Assembly (NCBI RefSeq): GCF_002018365.1
Contig: NZ_MVKX01000001.1
Location: 62,001-126,000 of the forward strand
From: Acinetobacter amyesii
Lineage (GTDB): Bacteria > Pseudomonadota > Gammaproteobacteria > Pseudomonadales > Moraxellaceae
Reading direction: 5' to 3'
DNA: 64,000 nucleotides
Position 1 is the stretch's first letter. Every line of letters begins with the position of its first letter. Of this stretch, positions 18,497-27,642 are shown piece by piece. Under the pieces are notes generated by a model that saw only the letters and a program-made list of their open reading frames with translations, ran no database searches and was not told the DNA's origin. Made by a program: the position numbers and the translations under genes.

Positions 18497-19099
18497 TCAC
18501 ATTTTAAATAAAGCCTGAATACTTTGTTCAATTACCATATTTACCTGCTGCATATCTATCTGCTGATTTAAAAATAGTAAATCGACGAAAGGCTTCGAAA
18601 TGGTCGCACCAAATAACATATCCGCCATAATCTCTGCATTTAAGTTCAATGCAAATTGGGCACTTGGAATATGACTCACAGCATGAATCAAATGATCTCG
18701 GCTTTTGGCGATGCCTTTTTCATAAAACGTATCGCTTATACCATCAACCCCAACACGCTCTGCGATCGCTAGTCGGCACAACTTGATATGGCGCTCGGAC
18801 AGGACATGTTCAGCAATTTTCTTCAGTTGATTTTGCAAGGCCAACACTCGATCTAAACTATTGGCATCAAAAGCATCTTCAGTCCATAAATAGGACGACT
18901 CAACCAATGAAATAAGCAGTTCACGTTTATCAGAAAAATACACATATAGCGTTTTTTTAGACATGCCCGCTGCGGTCGCAATCTCAGACATGGTGACATT
19001 TTCAAAACCCTTTTCACCAAAGAGTTGTTCTGCAATAGAAAAGATTTCTGCACGCCGCTGTTCTGCCGACATGACCAAAGGACGGCCTAGTTTTGCCAA
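18497..19099 (-). CDS. TetR family regulator
   Basis: A 200-residue TetR-type repressor. The HTH covers about residues 10-56 (RAEIFSIAEQLFGEKGF, then MSEIATAAGMSKKTLYVYFSDK). I place the start at TTG 19099 because AAGGAG lies eight bases upstream and the protein then begins MAKLGRPLVMS, a usual TetR start; a longer TTG reading from 19156 would cover the probable operator. It is divergent from a Bcr/CflA drug pump, 71 bases away, the classical local repressor arrangement. The ligand is unknown. Confidence 0.87.
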   Translation of the reverse strand: MAKLGRPLVMSAEQRRAEIFSIAEQLFGEKGFENVTMSEIATAAGMSKKTLYVYFSDKRELLISLVESSYLWTEDAFDANSLDRVLALQNQLKKIAEHVLSERHIKLCRLAIAERVGVDGISDTFYEKGIAKSRDHLIHAVSHIPSAQFALNLNAEIMADMLFGATISKPFVDLLFLNQQIDMQQVNMVIEQSIQALFKM

Positions 19100-19119
19100 T
19101 GCTGCTCTCCTTGACTTAG

Positions 19120-19135
19120 GAAACCAATAGGTTTC
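19120..19135. promoter_or_regulatory. candidate TetR operator
   Basis: A perfect inverted repeat GAAACC-AATA-GGTTTC sits in the short region between the TetR gene and the MFS pump. Its size fits a TetR dimer site. Binding is inferred. Confidence 0.45.
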
Positions 19136-19170
19136 ATAATGCGCCGCTTTCCACAAGATCCGACCACATT

Positions 19171-20370
19171 ATGACAGCATCAAGTACACGTGCAATGCCC
19201 ATACTCATTGCATTACTCGCAACCATCGGCCCGATAGGTATCGATATGTACCTACCAAGCATTCCCGCTATGGCAACATCTTTAGGGAGTAGCGAAGGTG
19301 CGATCCAACTGAGTTTGATGACATTTTTTGTGGGTTTAATGCTCGGCCAGCTGATGTATGGCCCACTATCGGATAAATTTGGCCGTAAGCCGCTTATTTA
19401 CTTAGGTTTAGGGATTTATATTTTAGGCTCAATCGGCTGCGCGTTTGCACAAAGCGTTGAACAATTACAATGGATTCGCTTTATTCAAGGTTTAGGCGGT
19501 TCAATTGGGATGGTGATTGCTTTTGCCATTATCAAAGATCAGTTTCAAGGCCCCGCAATAGGCAAAATGATGTCGATGGTTTTGGCAATATTAGGCCTTT
19601 CACCGGTGGCTGCACCACTAATTGGCGATGGCTTACAGGCTTTAGGCTCATGGCGAAATATTTTTATTTTTTTAGCCGTATATGCCGCGATTGTATTGGC
19701 AGCCGTTGCAGTGCTGCTGCCTGAAACACGTCAAGTGGAAATGCGCCAACAATTCAAGCTTTCACAAACCATCAAATTATATGGGCAAATTATCAGGGAT
19801 CGTAAGTTCATCATTTACTCACTGACACTGTGTATTGCGCAAGCTGGCTTCTTTGCCTATATCGCTGGTTCAGCCAGTGTATTTATCAGTGAGTATCAGC
19901 TGAGTTCAACCCAATTTAGCCTACTCTTTGCATTCAATGCATTTGGTTTAATTGCTGCAGCAATCTTCAACCCCAAAGTGCATGAAAAATTTGGCCCACT
20001 GAATGCCTATAAAATCATGAACAACAGTTTCTTGCTCATTATGGCTATACTGCTCCTTGCGCTATGCTTAGGCTATTCAAATTTAATCTTCTTCTGTTGC
20101 GCACTATTTATCGCCGTTGCACTTTTAGGTTTCATTATGCCTACCGGCAGCCAGTTGGCTCTTATGTTTCAGCATAAAAATGCTGGCACAGCATCTGCAT
20201 TATTAGGCGCTTTACAATTTGGCTTTGGTGCGTTCATTACAACTTTAACAGGTAAATTTAGTGGTTTTGGCAGCTTAGGTTTAGTCACAATCATGTTTGC
20301 TTGTGCGCTTATTTCTGCACTGCTTTGCCTCATGAGCTTTCCAAAACATTTACCGATGTCTCAGCATTAA
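19171..20370 (+). CDS. Bcr/CflA family multidrug efflux MFS transporter
   Basis: A 399-residue drug:proton antiporter with twelve hydrophobic segments. The start MPILIALLATIGPIGIDMYLPSIPAM is characteristic of the Bcr/CflA branch, and the loop 2-3 motif GPLSDKFGRKPLIYLG (motif A) follows near residue 64. The protein sits in the inner membrane and exports small toxic compounds; E. coli Bcr confers bicyclomycin export. Divergent TetR control is likely. It ends in the bidirectional hairpin at 20422. Confidence 0.87.
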   Translation: MTASSTRAMPILIALLATIGPIGIDMYLPSIPAMATSLGSSEGAIQLSLMTFFVGLMLGQLMYGPLSDKFGRKPLIYLGLGIYILGSIGCAFAQSVEQLQWIRFIQGLGGSIGMVIAFAIIKDQFQGPAIGKMMSMVLAILGLSPVAAPLIGDGLQALGSWRNIFIFLAVYAAIVLAAVAVLLPETRQVEMRQQFKLSQTIKLYGQIIRDRKFIIYSLTLCIAQAGFFAYIAGSASVFISEYQLSSTQFSLLFAFNAFGLIAAAIFNPKVHEKFGPLNAYKIMNNSFLLIMAILLLALCLGYSNLIFFCCALFIAVALLGFIMPTGSQLALMFQHKNAGTASALLGALQFGFGAFITTLTGKFSGFGSLGLVTIMFACALISALLCLMSFPKHLPMSQH

Positions 20371-20421
20371 AATTGCCTACTCAAAAATAATTATTATCCA
20401 ACTTCAGATAAGCAAATCAAA

Positions 20422-20445
20422 AAAGGCTGCATGTACGCAGCCTTT
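20422..20445. terminator. bidirectional terminator
   Basis: AAAGGCTGC pairs with GCAGCCTTT around a six-base loop, with A-rich and T-rich flanks, between convergent MFS and acyl-CoA ligase genes. Confidence 0.75.
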
Positions 20446-20469
20446 CCTTTAATTCAACTCAGCCTAAAC

Positions 20470-22113
20470 TTAACTGACCTTTTGCATACATTGTGCTTTG
20501 GCCACTTCTTGTTGCTTCAACAGATTACGTTGGATTTTTCCACTCGATGTTTTAGGCAATCCATCTACAAATTCAATTTCTTTTGGATAAGCATGTTTGG
20601 ATAAACGAGATCGTACATAGGCTTGTAGTTTATCCATGAGTTCAGAACTAGCTTCATATTGTGGTTTCAATACCACAAAAGCTTTGACCAATTCTGTACG
20701 CTCAGGATCAGGCTTACCAACAACTGCCGACTCTAAAACCTCTTCGCACTCTAATAATGTGCTCTCCACATCAAAAGGCCCTACACGATAGCCTGACGTT
20801 GTAATGACATCGTCAGCACGGCCAACAAAATCAATGCCACCTTCTTCATTTAAACGAACAGTATCACCAGTTAAATAGTAGTTCCCGACAAAGGCTTTAC
20901 GGTTATTGCCACCATAGCCCGTGAACCACATGAGTGGAGATTGCGAGCAGTCTAATGCCAATGTTCCAATCCCACCACGTTCAATTTCTTGGTGGTCTTT
21001 ATTGAGCACCGCGAAACGATGTCCCGGTATAGCAAAACCAGCTGAACCCACTTTTTTGTAGTGTTCTAAAGCATGATGATTTGCAATCACCATACCGAGT
21101 TCCGTTTGTCCATATTGGTCATAAATATTGACGTTTAAGTCGTGATTAAACCATTGAATTACTTCAGGCGTTAGTGGCTCTCCTGCGCTACTCACAACCC
21201 GTAAATGTGCTTTTATGGATGCATCAAATTTTTCTTTAAAACCAAAGAACATACGAAAAGCCGTTGGTGAACCGGTCAAATTGCTGACTTTATATTTTTT
21301 GATGACTTGAAGTGCATGATCAACACTAAAAGCCCGTTCATCCATAATAATGCTATGCCCTAAACTTAAAGGCCCTGCAATTCCATAGTACAAACCATAA
21401 GCCCAACCCGGATCTGCCAAATTCCAAAATGAATCTTCATCACGCAAATCAACCGCATGTGTCATATACCCTTTAAATGCCAACAACGCTTTGTGTGGCA
21501 CAGGTACAGACTTGGCTAAACCGGTCGTTCCTGAGGTAAACATCATTAAAAATTCATCGTCAAATGAACGGGGAACTGAGTTAAATGTGGTGTCATGCAG
21601 TTGCAGCTCTGACCAAAAGTCAGGATCTGTCTGAATTGCTTGATTAGCATGTACCGTTAAAATATGCGGTAAATCAATATAATTGAGTTTTGAGCGTTGC
21701 TCAGTGTTGGTTACAATCAGCTTTGTTCCCGCAGTTTGCACCCGATGTTCAATCGCTTTGGACTCGAATGCCGTAAACAACGGCTGATAAATTGCCCCTA
21801 TACGCCATGTTGCCAATACGGTGATCAATAACTCTGCTGTGCGGGGTAATAGACCTGCAATGCAATCACCTGCTTTCAATCCAATGCGTTGATAATAATT
21901 AGCCAATTGTGCAGAAGCTAAATCTAATTGCTCAAAAGTCCATTGCTCAGATTCACCATTTTTACCTTCCCAGATCAGCGCAGTTCGATTTTGCCCAACA
22001 TAGCGCCCACAACATTCATCATAAGCATTGATTGAACTTGGCGTACCGACCAATTGTTCTGTAACCATCTTTTCAAAATTAAAATCACGATATGCTTGTT
22101 CTAGTGTCTTCAT
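20470..22113 (-). CDS. AMP-dependent acyl-CoA synthetase
   Basis: A 547-residue ANL-family ligase. The ATP loop MFTSGTTGLAKSVPVPH is near residue 191, the YGQTELG motif near 337, the hinge YLTGDTVRLNEEGGIDFVGRADD near 410-435, and the catalytic Lys in KTSSGKIQRNLL near the C-terminus. It resembles medium-chain/acetyl-type ligases and should form an acyl-CoA from a carboxylic acid, ATP and CoA. It is the last gene of a minus-strand set with an acyl-CoA dehydrogenase and an SDR, suggesting breakdown of a short or branched acid. The substrate is not deducible. Confidence 0.87.
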   Translation of the reverse strand: MKTLEQAYRDFNFEKMVTEQLVGTPSSINAYDECCGRYVGQNRTALIWEGKNGESEQWTFEQLDLASAQLANYYQRIGLKAGDCIAGLLPRTAELLITVLATWRIGAIYQPLFTAFESKAIEHRVQTAGTKLIVTNTEQRSKLNYIDLPHILTVHANQAIQTDPDFWSELQLHDTTFNSVPRSFDDEFLMMFTSGTTGLAKSVPVPHKALLAFKGYMTHAVDLRDEDSFWNLADPGWAYGLYYGIAGPLSLGHSIIMDERAFSVDHALQVIKKYKVSNLTGSPTAFRMFFGFKEKFDASIKAHLRVVSSAGEPLTPEVIQWFNHDLNVNIYDQYGQTELGMVIANHHALEHYKKVGSAGFAIPGHRFAVLNKDHQEIERGGIGTLALDCSQSPLMWFTGYGGNNRKAFVGNYYLTGDTVRLNEEGGIDFVGRADDVITTSGYRVGPFDVESTLLECEEVLESAVVGKPDPERTELVKAFVVLKPQYEASSELMDKLQAYVRSRLSKHAYPKEIEFVDGLPKTSSGKIQRNLLKQQEVAKAQCMQKVS

Positions 22114-22423
22114 GACGACAATTCCTATCCTGTAAACTATGATTCAAAGTGCAATACTTTGAGGTTTATTGATCTTGTTGTTGTACCGCTGCGTATCCGT
22201 GACGATTCCTTTGCCACATCCGCTTTTACTGCTATTCCATACACCGATTGCAATGTTGGTTTTTTAGTTTTGAAACTTACACTCTTCGACAATTTATTCG
22301 TAAATTACCTATTCTTAGACTGTCTATCCCTAGATAACCATGTTTGGATATCCCCTGCAATTTCCATAACCATCAACGCCATTGCAGGGTTTGAACATCG
22401 ACTAAAGTCTATTTTTTAACCAC
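22114..22423. other. intergenic gap with one inverted repeat
   Basis: 310 bases between the acyl-CoA dehydrogenase and ligase genes. The only structure I see is a perfect 9-base inverted repeat, CCCTGCAAT (22353) and ATTGCAGGG (22381), with a 19-base spacer and no T-run. The open frames here lack family features or usable starts. Confidence 0.5.
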
Positions 22424-23560
22424 TTATCCTTTGGTTACTTCACGTGCGATCACCAAACGTTGAATGTCCGATGCACCTTCATAAATTTGACTGACACGCA
22501 CATCACGATAAATTCGTTCTACTGGGAAATCAGATACATAACCGTAGCCCCCATGGATTTGAATGGCATCTGAACACACCCGTTCAGCCATCGTCGATGC
22601 AAAAAGTTTCGCCATTGAGGCTTCTTTTAAGCATGGAAAACCGGCATCTTTTAACGTCGCTGCATGGAAGATTAATTGGCGTGCCGCCTCAATTTGGGTG
22701 GCCATATCTGCTAGGCGAAATGCCACGGCCTGATGCTGTACAATCTCCACCCCAAATGCCTTGCGTTCATTGGCATATTCAACGGCTGCATCTAATGCTG
22801 CTCGTGCCATACCCACAGACTGCGCAGCAATACCAATTCGACCTGACTCTAGGTTTGATAAGGCAATTTTATAGCCTTCCCCCTCTTGGCCTAAAAGACT
22901 ATCCGCAGGAATACGACAGTCATCTAAAACAATGGTTGCTGTATCAGAACAATGCTGACCCATTTTGTCTTCTAATCGCGATACGATATAACCCGGCACA
23001 CCCGTCGGCACTAAAAAGCACGAAATACCTTTTTTACCTGCAGACTTGTCCGTTACCGCAAAAACCAAAGCTACTTGGGCATGTTTTCCTGTGGTAATAA
23101 ATTGCTTGGTGCCATTTAACACCCACTCATCACCATCACGCTCCGCTTTACATTCCAATGCACTCGCATCTGAACCCACTTGTGGTTCTGTTAAGCAAAA
23201 ACAACCTAACCATTCGCCAGTGGCTAATTTTTTTAAGTATTTTTCTTTTTGTGCTTCTGTACCATAACGCTGCGTAATGCCACATGGCAGTGAGTTTTGT
23301 ACGCTGACAATCGTCGAAATCGCACCATCACCTGCAGCAATTTCCTCTAAGGCAACAACCAAAGACACATAGTCTAAACCTGCACCCCCCCATTCATCCG
23401 AAACCGTCATGCCTAAAGCACCCAGCTCACCAAGTTCCTTTAGCTCTTGTGCAGGAAATGCTGCCGTTTTGTCACGCTCTGCTGCCGTCGGTTTCAGTTT
23501 TTCTTGCGAATAGCTTCGCATCATGTCCTGAACCATTTTTTGTTCATCATTTAAAATCAT
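22424..23560 (-). CDS. acyl-CoA dehydrogenase
   Basis: A 378-residue FAD-dependent acyl-CoA dehydrogenase. It has CFCLTEPQVGSDAS near residue 120 and FITTGKHA near 150 (FAD and substrate contacts), the QIHGGYGYVSDFPVERIYRD signature near 340, and the catalytic Glu in IYEGASDIQRLVIAR near 363. These features place it with short/branched-chain dehydrogenases, which form the 2,3-enoyl-CoA and pass electrons to ETF. AGGAGG-like sequence lies just before its ATG. It is in the SDR/ligase set controlled in all likelihood by the divergent AraC protein. Confidence 0.93.
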   Translation of the reverse strand: MILNDEQKMVQDMMRSYSQEKLKPTAAERDKTAAFPAQELKELGELGALGMTVSDEWGGAGLDYVSLVVALEEIAAGDGAISTIVSVQNSLPCGITQRYGTEAQKEKYLKKLATGEWLGCFCLTEPQVGSDASALECKAERDGDEWVLNGTKQFITTGKHAQVALVFAVTDKSAGKKGISCFLVPTGVPGYIVSRLEDKMGQHCSDTATIVLDDCRIPADSLLGQEGEGYKIALSNLESGRIGIAAQSVGMARAALDAAVEYANERKAFGVEIVQHQAVAFRLADMATQIEAARQLIFHAATLKDAGFPCLKEASMAKLFASTMAERVCSDAIQIHGGYGYVSDFPVERIYRDVRVSQIYEGASDIQRLVIAREVTKG

Positions 23561-23655
23561 GAGACCTCCTTTTCTAAATCTTTTATAGCGCGTATAGCTT
23601 TAAATGTTGGATAACTGCGGAATTAAAAATTCTTTAACTGTATAAAGCAAAGTTG

Positions 23656-23847
23656 GATACACGACGACGTCATTTGCAACCGTCTGAGGCAGGATGCCAT
23701 TAATCTCTAATTTTTCTGCGACCTATAAATCAATAAATACTTGATGACAAGTTTTGCAAATGACAATGATTTTGGTTACTTTTGCCTAAAACAAAAGTAA
23801 CGCGATGAGCTACTGTCAACGAAGTTATTCTCGATCAGACTCCGTCG
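23656..23847 (+). repeat. dispersed intergenic repeat, copy A
   Basis: This 192-base element lies in the 319-base gap between the acyl-CoA dehydrogenase and SDR genes. The first 43 bases align with 59760-59802 at about 72% identity without gaps. A perfect 10-base inverted repeat GTTACTTTTG/CAAAAGTAAC (23775-23801) has TTTTGCCTAA at its centre, and the end is GACTCCGTCG (23838-23847). The core and end are identical in copy B. No coding sequence is visible in it. Confidence 0.7.
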
Positions 23848-23879
23848 TAGAAGCCTGAATAAGCAGTTTTAATAAATAA

Positions 23880-24650
23880 CTATTTAGGCTGCATACGGAT
23901 CGCGCCATCAAGACGTATCACTTCGCCATTGAGATAAGCATTTTCAAAAATATGCGTCACTAATTTTGCAAACTCTTGTGGTTTTGCTAAACGTGGAGGG
24001 AAAGGCACCATTTGCCCCAAAGCATCTTGTACATTTTGTGCTAAGCCTTTGAGCATCGGCGTTTCCATAATGCCCGGAGCAATGGTCATCACACGGATTG
24101 ATTCACGTGCAAGCTCACGTGCAAGAGGTAATGTCATTGCAACCACTGCCCCTTTTGATGCTGCATAAGCCGACTGACCAATTTGACCATCAAAAGCCGC
24201 AACCGATGCCGTATTCACAATCACGCCACGCTCTTCTTCACCTGCTTTTAATTCATATTTAGCAATCAGTTGTGCCGCATAGCGCAGCATATTGAATGTG
24301 CCTGAAACATTAATATTTAATACTTTTTGGAACATAGCTAAATCATGTAATCCGTCACGACCTAAAACTTTTGCAGAGGGTGCGATACCTGCACAGTTCA
24401 CTAAACCATTGAGTTGACCAAATTCCGCTTCAACTTGTGCAAAGAAAGCGCCGACCGCTTGTTCATCGGTAACATCCAATTGAACAAATTTTGCATGATC
24501 ACCGAGTTGACGTTGCATCGCTTCGCCATGCTCATGATTCATATCCACAATAATCACTTTGGCACCCAAGCCAATCAGATGTGTTGCTGTCGCAGCGCCT
24601 AGACCAGATGCACCGCCTGTCACGACGAAAACTTTTCCTTTAATGTCCAT
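23880..24650 (-). CDS. SDR family 3-hydroxyacyl-CoA dehydrogenase-like
   Basis: A 256-residue classical short-chain dehydrogenase. The NAD-binding motif TGGASGLGAAT starts near residue 12, the NCAG motif near residue 87, and the catalytic YxxxK lies in SAYAASKGA. The overall pattern (VDMNHEHGE, APGIMETPMLKGL) resembles human HSD17B10-type enzymes that oxidise 3-hydroxy-2-methylbutyryl-CoA and similar thioesters. Its place beside an acyl-CoA dehydrogenase and ligase supports a beta-oxidation role. It is the first gene of the set and faces the AraC gene across 141 bases. Confidence 0.87.
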   Translation of the reverse strand: MDIKGKVFVVTGGASGLGAATATHLIGLGAKVIIVDMNHEHGEAMQRQLGDHAKFVQLDVTDEQAVGAFFAQVEAEFGQLNGLVNCAGIAPSAKVLGRDGLHDLAMFQKVLNINVSGTFNMLRYAAQLIAKYELKAGEEERGVIVNTASVAAFDGQIGQSAYAASKGAVVAMTLPLARELARESIRVMTIAPGIMETPMLKGLAQNVQDALGQMVPFPPRLAKPQEFAKLVTHIFENAYLNGEVIRLDGAIRMQPK

Positions 24651-24729
24651 AGCATTTCCCTATTTACGATATCTTGTTTTAAATTCGACTTAAGATGCAG
24701 AGTAAACAGAGAATTTATTCAGTACAATT

Positions 24730-24762
24730 TCCAAATGTTGCATCTTTCCTGATGTATTTGGA
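24730..24762. promoter_or_regulatory. candidate operator between SDR and AraC genes
   Basis: TCCAAAT and ATTTGGA form a 7-base inverted repeat with a 19-base spacer, about 30 bases before the AraC start. An AraC-family site here is plausible but untested. Confidence 0.3.
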
Positions 24763-24791
24763 CAATTCTGAACAAGGACCTATCCGCACAT

Positions 24792-25826
24792 ATGCCGAAG
24801 CAAGGACTCGAATACAGCAAAGGGACGATTTCTATCGACTTGGTGCATGAAGCATTACACGATGCGCAAAAAAAGCACTTTGATATTTCTGCTATTTTAC
24901 AAAAGGCAGGTATACCCTCAGAGTTACTGCTATCAAGTAAGACTAGAGTTTCCGTTTCACAATATGCGGCTTTATGGACTCATCTTGCAGATGTGATGGA
25001 TGATGAATTTTTTGGCATGGATCGGCATGCCATGCGACGTGGTAGTTTCAAACTACTGTCGAAAATGGTCATGCATAACAGCACTTTGGGAGACGCACTC
25101 AAGCAAATTCTACAATTTTTAAATCTGGTTTTAGATGACTTGCATAGTGACTTAACCATTGAAGATCACTTTGCTTATATTGTGATCTATGATCAACAAG
25201 CGCCTAAACGCATGTTCAGCTATGCAACATATTTGATGCTCATCCATACACTACTGTGCTGGCTAAGTGGTCAACGGATTTTATTAAACCAAATCCAATT
25301 TAAATGTGATGCACCGCTTGATGATCACGACTATAAAGTTCGCTTCTGTGAAAATATTCATTACCAAGCCAGTCAAAACTATATTCAGCTAGATGCCAGT
25401 TATTTAAGTCTGCCAATCAAACAAGACACACGTTCGTGGTATCAATTCTTACAACAAACACCTGAAAACCTTTTGGTGCGCTTTAAAAACCCGTATGCAC
25501 TCAGCAGCCAAATTCGTAAACAACTGTTAGACGTTTCTCCTGCCGAATGGTTAGAGTTTTATGAGTTGGCGGTCAAAATGAATATGTCGGAAGCCACGAT
25601 GCATCGCCGTCTTAAAAGTGAAGGTGTGAGTTATCAACAACTCAAAAATGATATCCGACGTGATACTGCCATCGATTTTTTAACCCATACCGATAAAAGT
25701 TTGCAAGATATCAGTGAAGAACTAAATTTTCATGATCCGAGTGCTTTTCATCGGGCTTTTAAAAAATGGACAGGCGTCAGTCCCGGTGCGTATCGTCAAA
25801 ACAATGCGCCTGAATTCAAGGCCTAA
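24792..25826 (+). CDS. AraC family regulator
   Basis: A 344-residue regulator with an arabinose-binding-like (PF12625 type) N-terminal half and a C-terminal AraC double HTH. The latter spans about residues 240-335, with MNMSEATMHRRLKSEG and DISEELNFHDPSAFHRAFKKWTGVSPGAYR. Relatives commonly control acyl-CoA or lipid catabolism genes divergent from themselves. It is divergent from the SDR/acyl-CoA dehydrogenase/ligase set and probably activates it. The Shine-Dalgarno candidate AAGGA is about 13 bases from the ATG, so the start could be slightly downstream. Confidence 0.88.
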   Translation: MPKQGLEYSKGTISIDLVHEALHDAQKKHFDISAILQKAGIPSELLLSSKTRVSVSQYAALWTHLADVMDDEFFGMDRHAMRRGSFKLLSKMVMHNSTLGDALKQILQFLNLVLDDLHSDLTIEDHFAYIVIYDQQAPKRMFSYATYLMLIHTLLCWLSGQRILLNQIQFKCDAPLDDHDYKVRFCENIHYQASQNYIQLDASYLSLPIKQDTRSWYQFLQQTPENLLVRFKNPYALSSQIRKQLLDVSPAEWLEFYELAVKMNMSEATMHRRLKSEGVSYQQLKNDIRRDTAIDFLTHTDKSLQDISEELNFHDPSAFHRAFKKWTGVSPGAYRQNNAPEFKA

Positions 25827-26004
25827 AATTTGATATTCATCTAATTATTAAAAAATCAATAACTTAAAAATATTCAATAAATAGACTGACCATTCATCCT
25901 TGAACGATTGCTACTTTAGTCTAATTAGGTTATTTTTCACTCAATTTAAAGCGCTTTGCTTATTTATTTTCCAATTCTCCTGCATCTCCTTGAAAGGCTT
26001 TCCT

Positions 26005-26358
26005 ATGCTTAAGATGATTGATGTTCTTGAACAACAACTTGTTCAAAACTTTTCAGATTCTCTTTTCACTCAGATTGACGCAATTGATGAACTGTTTCAT
26101 GAACAGCTTAAAACTGTCGCAGATATCGATTTGCAAAATTTGATCTCACAATTTTTTAGCACTGAAAATGCAGTTGAAGTTGCTCATGCACTGGATATCC
26201 AAGCGGATGACATTGAAGCAATTCAAGCAGGTGCAAATCTAAAAGATGAAAATTTAGTGAATGCAACTGCAAAAATTATTGCTTACTGTCTTGCAGTAGA
26301 AACAGCAGCTTTAGAACAAGTTGAAGTTTTCGATAGCTTACAAGACTACCCTATGTAA
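26005..26358 (+). CDS. small acidic hypothetical protein
   Basis: A 117-residue acidic helical protein that I do not recognise. The start at 26005 is chosen because AAAGG lies seven bases upstream and the next in-frame stretch upstream is an unlikely hydrophobic leader. The sequence begins MLKMIDVLEQQLVQNFS and has an alanine-rich region (AHALDIQADDIEAIQAG) with no membrane segment or Cys motif other than one. A strong terminator follows at once, so it is a one-gene unit. Confidence 0.7.
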   Translation: MLKMIDVLEQQLVQNFSDSLFTQIDAIDELFHEQLKTVADIDLQNLISQFFSTENAVEVAHALDIQADDIEAIQAGANLKDENLVNATAKIIAYCLAVETAALEQVEVFDSLQDYPM

Positions 26359-26373
26359 GTATTAATCACTTAT

Positions 26374-26399
26374 AAAAAAGCAGCGAAAGCTGCTTTTTT
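26374..26399 (+). terminator. terminator after the small acidic protein
   Basis: AAAAAAGCAGC-GAAA-GCTGCTTTTTT, a GNRA-loop hairpin with a T-run 16 bases after the stop codon. Confidence 0.88.
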
Positions 26400-26672
26400 A
26401 TTGGAAAGATTATTTTAAGCCTATATTCACTATAATTTTTGAATATTCATTACACTAAAATATCTAAGCATTTTTCATGCAAGCTTACACATTAATTTAT
26501 ATAACACTATTTCAGCATAATTAAATCCAATAAAGTATTTTATATCAAATGCTTATATTTGATTTATACACTTATCTCGTTTTCTATTATTCTTAGCATT
26601 TATTCTGTTTTGTTTCTGAAATATTTCCGTCGTATCTATGTGCTCATAATTCAACACTTGTTTGTGAACGAT

Positions 26673-27641
26673 ATGACTTCCCTATTTAAAAGCTCAAAAC
26701 TGATTTTTTCTACGCTGACGTTCAGCCTACTCAGTAGCTCTATCTTTGCTGCTATTCCTTCGACACTCAAACTGGATTATGCCTACTATGCACCGACCAG
26801 TTTAGTGGTGAAGGAACAAAAACTCTTAGAAAAAGCATTACCCAAAACACAAATTAAATGGGTCTTTAGCCAAGGCAGTAATCGCTCACTCGAATATCTG
26901 AATAGTGGCAGTGTGGATTTTGCCTCAACGGCAGGACTGGCAGCCGTTTTGAGTCGTGCCAATGGCAGTCCGATTAAAACCGTATATATCCAGTCACAGC
27001 CTGAATGGACGGCATTGGTTGTGGCAATAAACTCTCCGATTAAAAGTCTGAAAGACCTCAAAGGCAAAAAAATTGCGGCGACCAAAGGAACCGATCCATT
27101 CCTATTTACTTTGCAGTCGTTGGAAACAGTCAGCCTCAATAAACGTGATGTGCAATTGGTACATTTACAACATCCTGATGGAAAAACAGCTTTAGAACGT
27201 GGTCAAGTCGATGCATGGGCGGGATTAGATCCACTCATGGCATCGGCACAGGTACAATCAGGCGCGCGTTTGCTGTATCGAAATGTGGGTTTTAACAGCT
27301 ATAGTGTTTTAAGTACCAAACAACAATTTAGCCAGCAAAGTCCTGAAGCCGTTGAAGCTGTGATTAAAGCCTATGAACAAGCACGTCAATGGGCCAAAGC
27401 CAATCCAGATAAATTAGCCGAATTATTGGCACGTGAGTCCAAGCTTCCATTAGCTGTTGCCAAGCTTCAGTTGAGTCGTACCAACTTTGATCAAAATATC
27501 CCGACAGCTAAACACATTGCAGCCTTAAAGAAATCTGGCACAATTTTAACTGAGGAAGATTTAGTTCGTAAAGGAACCAATGTCAATCAAGTGATTGACC
27601 AACTTTTTGATGCACGTTATGCGAAAAAGGTTGTGAAATAA
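26673..27641 (+). CDS. ABC transporter substrate-binding protein, sulfonate type
   Basis: A 322-residue periplasmic binding protein of the SsuA/NMT1 type. The ATG at 26673 gives a clean signal peptide (LIFSTLTFSLLSSSIFA, cleavage near AAIP), so I prefer it to the longer frame from 26559. Hallmarks are LDYAYYAPTSLVVKEQKLLEK, the GSNRSLEYLNSGSVDFAST segment and SLKDLKGKKIAATKGT. Ligands in this family are aliphatic sulfonates, taurine or nitrate; the specific one is not visible. The permease begins one base after its stop. No ATPase gene is present nearby. Confidence 0.87.
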   Translation: MTSLFKSSKLIFSTLTFSLLSSSIFAAIPSTLKLDYAYYAPTSLVVKEQKLLEKALPKTQIKWVFSQGSNRSLEYLNSGSVDFASTAGLAAVLSRANGSPIKTVYIQSQPEWTALVVAINSPIKSLKDLKGKKIAATKGTDPFLFTLQSLETVSLNKRDVQLVHLQHPDGKTALERGQVDAWAGLDPLMASAQVQSGARLLYRNVGFNSYSVLSTKQQFSQQSPEAVEAVIKAYEQARQWAKANPDKLAELLARESKLPLAVAKLQLSRTNFDQNIPTAKHIAALKKSGTILTEEDLVRKGTNVNQVIDQLFDARYAKKVVK

Positions 27642-27642
27642 C

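Noticed and set aside
19100..19156. Longer N-terminus for the TetR regulator
   Set aside because: The added residues do not match the family and would cover the inverted repeat that probably serves as operator.
22159..22419. An 86-codon open frame between ligase and dehydrogenase
   Set aside because: No ribosome site, no family pattern, and it runs opposite to both neighbours.
22597..23097. A 166-codon open frame on the plus strand
   Set aside because: It is antisense to the well-supported acyl-CoA dehydrogenase, has low-complexity composition and matches no family.
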